In this document: piece after piece, positions 40,531 through 43,069 of the stretch
Layout of the letters: each line of letters begins with the position of its first letter
Numbering within the stretch: position 1 is the stretch's first letter
NCBI GenBank assembly: GCA_904393115.1
Contig: CAJFMX010000020.1
Span: 1 to 43,069 of the forward strand
Direction: 5' to 3'
Source: an uncultured Clostridia bacterium
GTDB lineage: Bacteria > Bacillota > Clostridia > Christensenellales > UBA1750
DNA length: 43,069 nucleotides
The notes under the pieces: model-generated
The model's database searches: none
Seen by the model: only the letters and a program-made list of their open reading frames with translations
Told to the model about the DNA's origin: nothing
Position numbers and translations under genes: made by a program

Positions 40531-41541
40531 ATGGAAGAAAAGAACCCGCTGCTGCAGGTCGTCGACCTTTCGGTGGACTTCCGTTTGGACCGGAAGACCT
40601 CTCTGCACGCCGTGCGCCATGTCTCCTTCGACCTCTACAAGGGCGAGACGCTGGGGATCGTGGGCGAGAGCGGCTGCGGCAAGTCCGTGACCTGCATGTC
40701 CATTTTGCAGCTCAACCCCGCAAGGCGCACGCGCTACCCCTCGGGGCAGATCCTCTTTGACGGCAAGGACCTCCTGCACATGACGCCCAAGCAGCTCCGG
40801 CCCATCCGGGGCAACGAGATCGCCATGGTCTTCCAGGAGCCGATGACCGCCATGAACCCGCTGTTCTCCATCGGCGACCAGCTCATGGAGGCCCTGCGCG
40901 TGCACAACCCCCGCATGGAGAAGAGCGAGGCCTACGAGCGCAGCCTGGAGGCCGTGCGCCGCGTCAAGATCCCCAACCCGGAGAGAATCCTCAAGACCTA
41001 TCCCTTCGCGCTCTCGGGCGGAATGCGCCAGAGGGCCATGATCGCCATGGCCATGATCACGCGGCCCAAACTGCTCATCTGCGACGAGCCGACCACCGCC
41101 CTGGACGTCACCATTCAGGCCCAGGTCCTGGACCTGATGAACGAGCTCAAGCACGAGATCGGCACCTCCATCATCTTCATCACGCACGACCTGGGCGTCA
41201 TCAGCGAGATGGCGGACCGCGTGCTCATCATGTACGGCGGCCGGGTCTGCGAGGAGGCGGACGTGGACGAGCTGTTCACCAAGCCCCGCCACCCCTATAC
41301 CGTGGGGCTCATCGACTCCCACCCCAACCCCGAGTACGACGGCGACCGGCTCAAGGTCATCCCCGGCAGCGTGCCCACGCTGCGGGACATGCCCGCCGGC
41401 TGCCCGTTCAACAACCGCTGCGCTTATGCCAGCGATACCTGCCGCGACGTCTTCCCCGACTTTGAGGAGGCGGAGAGCGGACACACCGTCGCCTGCCACA
41501 ACTGGCGCCAGGCCCTGCAGAAAGGAGGTGCGGCGCGGTGA
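40531..41541 (+). CDS. dppD: Peptide ABC transporter ATPase, DppD/OppD type
   Basis: A 336-residue ATP-binding subunit. Walker A is GESGCGKS, the Q-loop lies in VFQEPMTAMNP, the ABC signature is LSGGMRQR, Walker B is LLICDEPT and the switch histidine is in ITHDLG. The C-terminal oligopeptide-transporter extension has cysteines (GCPFNNRCAY, DTC, VACH) that may bind an iron-sulfur cluster, as in some OppD/DppD proteins. The stop overlaps the GTG start of the second ATPase (GTGA). Confidence 0.95.
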   Translation: MEEKNPLLQVVDLSVDFRLDRKTSLHAVRHVSFDLYKGETLGIVGESGCGKSVTCMSILQLNPARRTRYPSGQILFDGKDLLHMTPKQLRPIRGNEIAMVFQEPMTAMNPLFSIGDQLMEALRVHNPRMEKSEAYERSLEAVRRVKIPNPERILKTYPFALSGGMRQRAMIAMAMITRPKLLICDEPTTALDVTIQAQVLDLMNELKHEIGTSIIFITHDLGVISEMADRVLIMYGGRVCEEADVDELFTKPRHPYTVGLIDSHPNPEYDGDRLKVIPGSVPTLRDMPAGCPFNNRCAYASDTCRDVFPDFEEAESGHTVACHNWRQALQKGGAAR

Positions 41542-42539
41542 CCGAGCAGTTTCAGGCCAAAACGGACGAAAACTACTTCCTCAAGGCCGAAGGGCTGACC
41601 ATGCACTTCCCCGCCGCATCGGACGCCCTGGGCCGGCCGACCAGCTGGATCCACGCCGCGGACGACGTCTCCTTCGCCGTGCCCAAGGGCAAGACCCTCG
41701 GCGTCGTGGGCGAGAGCGGCTGCGGCAAGTCCACCGTCGGCAAGATGCTTCTGGACATCTACCGGCCGACGGGCGGCAAGATCTTCTACGAGGGAAAGGA
41801 CATCACCGCCCTCTCCCCCAAGGAGCGCCGCCCCTATGTCAAGAAGATGCAGCTCGTCTGGCAGGATCCCTATTCCTCGCTGGACCCGCGCCTGCGCGCG
41901 GGCGACATCATCGCCGAGCCCATCGACAACTTCCGCCTGGCCGCAAACCGCGCCGAGCGCGCGGAGAAGGTCGAACGCCTCATGCAGATGTGCGGCCTGT
42001 ACCCGGAGATGGCCACGCACTATCCGCACCAGTTTTCCGGCGGACAGCGGCAGCGCATCTGCATCGCGCGCGCCCTGGCCACGGACCCGGAGTTCGTCGT
42101 CTGCGACGAGGCGGTCTCCGCCCTGGACGTCTCCATCCAGGCGCAGATCATCAACCTCCTCAAGGACCTGCAGGACGAGCTGCGGCTGACCTATCTCTTC
42201 ATCTCGCACGATCTGAACATCGTCCACTTCATCTCCGACGAGATCATCGTCATGTACCTGGGCCAGATCGTCGAGCGCGGCACGATGGAGACCGTCTACC
42301 GCAACCGCGCGCATCCCTATACCAAGGCGCTCTTTTCCGCGACGCCCGCCTTCACCGCGGCCGAAAAGCAGAAAAAGCAGCGCATCCTCCTGGAGGGCGA
42401 CGTGCCCTCGCCCGTGGACCCGCCCAAGGGCTGCCGCTTCCGCGGCCGCTGCCCCTATGCGGACAAGCGCTGCGAGGAGGAGCCCCAGTGGCACGCGGTG
42501 GAGGACAACCACTTCGTCAAGTGCCGCCTGTTCGATTGA
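41538..42539 (+). CDS. dppF: Peptide ABC transporter ATPase, DppF/OppF type
   Basis: A 333-residue ATPase that pairs with DppD. It has Walker A GESGCGKS, VWQDPYSSLDPRLRAGDI at the Q-loop, signature FSGGQRQR, Walker B FVVCDEAVSALD and switch ISHDLN. The C-terminus keeps the CRFRGRCPYADKRCEEE cysteine cluster. The start is GTG, preceded by a near-perfect SD (AAAGGAGGTG) and overlapping the dppD stop. Having separate D- and F-type ATPases indicates a full five-part Opp/Dpp importer. Confidence 0.95.
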   Translation: MTEQFQAKTDENYFLKAEGLTMHFPAASDALGRPTSWIHAADDVSFAVPKGKTLGVVGESGCGKSTVGKMLLDIYRPTGGKIFYEGKDITALSPKERRPYVKKMQLVWQDPYSSLDPRLRAGDIIAEPIDNFRLAANRAERAEKVERLMQMCGLYPEMATHYPHQFSGGQRQRICIARALATDPEFVVCDEAVSALDVSIQAQIINLLKDLQDELRLTYLFISHDLNIVHFISDEIIVMYLGQIVERGTMETVYRNRAHPYTKALFSATPAFTAAEKQKKQRILLEGDVPSPVDPPKGCRFRGRCPYADKRCEEEPQWHAVEDNHFVKCRLFD

Positions 42540-42556
42540 TTTGGAAAATTTCCGGC

Positions 42557-42581
42557 CGCGCCCGCAAACGCCGCGGGCGCG
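42557..42581 (+). other. Intercistronic stem-loop between dppF and the binding-protein gene
   Basis: A 9-bp GC stem (42557-42565 with 42573-42581) with a 7-base loop and no T tract. Such stem-loops beside binding-protein genes often mark mRNA processing that raises expression of the binding protein. Confidence 0.5.
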
Positions 42582-42619
42582 CAAAGCCGATTCCCATGCA
42601 TGGAAGGATAAGAAACCGA

Positions 42620-43069
42620 ATGAATACGAGCAAATCCATTTTGGCGCTGATCCTGGCGCTGGCCGTCGCGCTCTGCACGCTGACGGCCTGCTCCTCCGCG
42701 CAGGCGCCCGGCACGAGCGAATCCGCCGCGCCCGCGCAGAGCGCCGGCGCGGACGCGGGCGCCGGCCAGGAGACGACCGGCGGCTCCGGCCAGACCCGCC
42801 CCACCACCAACGGCCAGGCGGAAAACTCCCTCACCGTGGCCCTGACCGAGCCGGTCGCGACCCTGGACCCGCAGCTGCTCCTAAAGCAGGTCGAGTACAA
42901 CGTCATCGTCAACCTCTATGATCCCCTGTTCTACCTGGACAACGACGGCAACATCGTCTGCGCGCTGGCCGAGTCCTATGTGGAGAACGAGGACGGCAGC
43001 GTGGACGTCACGCTCCGCAGCGGCGTCAAGTTCCACTCCGGCGACACGCTCGTGGCGCAGGACGTGGCC
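42620..43069 (+). CDS. dppA: Peptide ABC transporter substrate-binding lipoprotein, N-terminal part (cut by window edge)
   Basis: The first 150 residues of an SBP_bac_5-type (family 5) extracellular binding protein. A lipoprotein signal with lipobox LTAC places the acylated cysteine at residue 23. A long linker rich in Ser, Ala, Gly and Thr follows (about 24-70). The mature domain then begins with LTVALTEPVATLDPQL and YDPLFYLDNDGNIVCALAESY, the typical start of DppA/OppA. The ATG has GGAAGG about 10 bases upstream. The gene is open at the right edge. It lies 80 bp after dppF, last rather than first among the transporter genes. Confidence 0.92.
   Translation, partial: MNTSKSILALILALAVALCTLTACSSAQAPGTSESAAPAQSAGADAGAGQETTGGSGQTRPTTNGQAENSLTVALTEPVATLDPQLLLKQVEYNVIVNLYDPLFYLDNDGNIVCALAESYVENEDGSVDVTLRSGVKFHSGDTLVAQDVA

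Overview
The window looks like chromosomal DNA of a high-GC, Gram-positive anaerobe of the class Clostridia (Bacillota). The signs are a T-box leader in front of leuA, strong AGGAGG-type ribosome binding sites, consensus sigma-A promoters (TTGACA/TATAAT types, mostly 17-bp spacers), intrinsic hairpin/T-tract terminators, a NiaR repressor, a YugP-type protease, decarboxylase sodium-pump subunits, a membrane pyrophosphatase and a collagen-like exosporium-type protein. Genus cannot be fixed from the sequence alone. I see no phage, insertion sequence, CRISPR array, tRNA or rRNA.

Left third (1-13.4 kb): clpB, cut by the window edge, with a ribbon-helix-helix gene upstream in the same transcript; an MFS transporter; a collagen-like protein with a BclA-type C-terminal domain; leuA behind a T-box riboswitch; a divergent large RraA-family protein; a DUF3788 protein; gpsA; a 512-bp intergenic region with three DnaA-box-like 9-mers at 12-bp steps and a long inverted repeat; then pepP, lrgA, lrgB and a Nudix hydrolase in one direction.

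Middle (13.4-32.8 kb): a shortened KdpD-like kinase with a KdpE-like regulator, overlapping by 4 bp and without kdpFABC; hppA (predicted K+-independent H+ pump), a 48-residue OadG-like protein and the decarboxylase beta subunit; asnS and a B12-type radical SAM gene; yugP with niaR; a nuclease-helicase fusion of the DinG/XPD type; an in-frame GNAT-VOC fusion; a membrane-anchored unknown protein with murA and a GNAT gene; ybaK; an SPFH protein with four zinc ribbons; and a CE7 acetyl esterase.

Right (32.8 kb to the end): one long operon starting from a single visible promoter after a strong terminator. It holds a dipeptide epimerase of the enolase superfamily, three tandem paralogous serine hydrolases with the class C beta-lactamase fold and no signal peptide, and a complete Dpp/Opp-type importer (two permeases, two ATPases and the start of the binding lipoprotein). 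The likely job is uptake of short peptides, probably murein-derived or containing D-residues, followed by hydrolysis and epimerisation in the cytoplasm. This is the most system-like part of the window.
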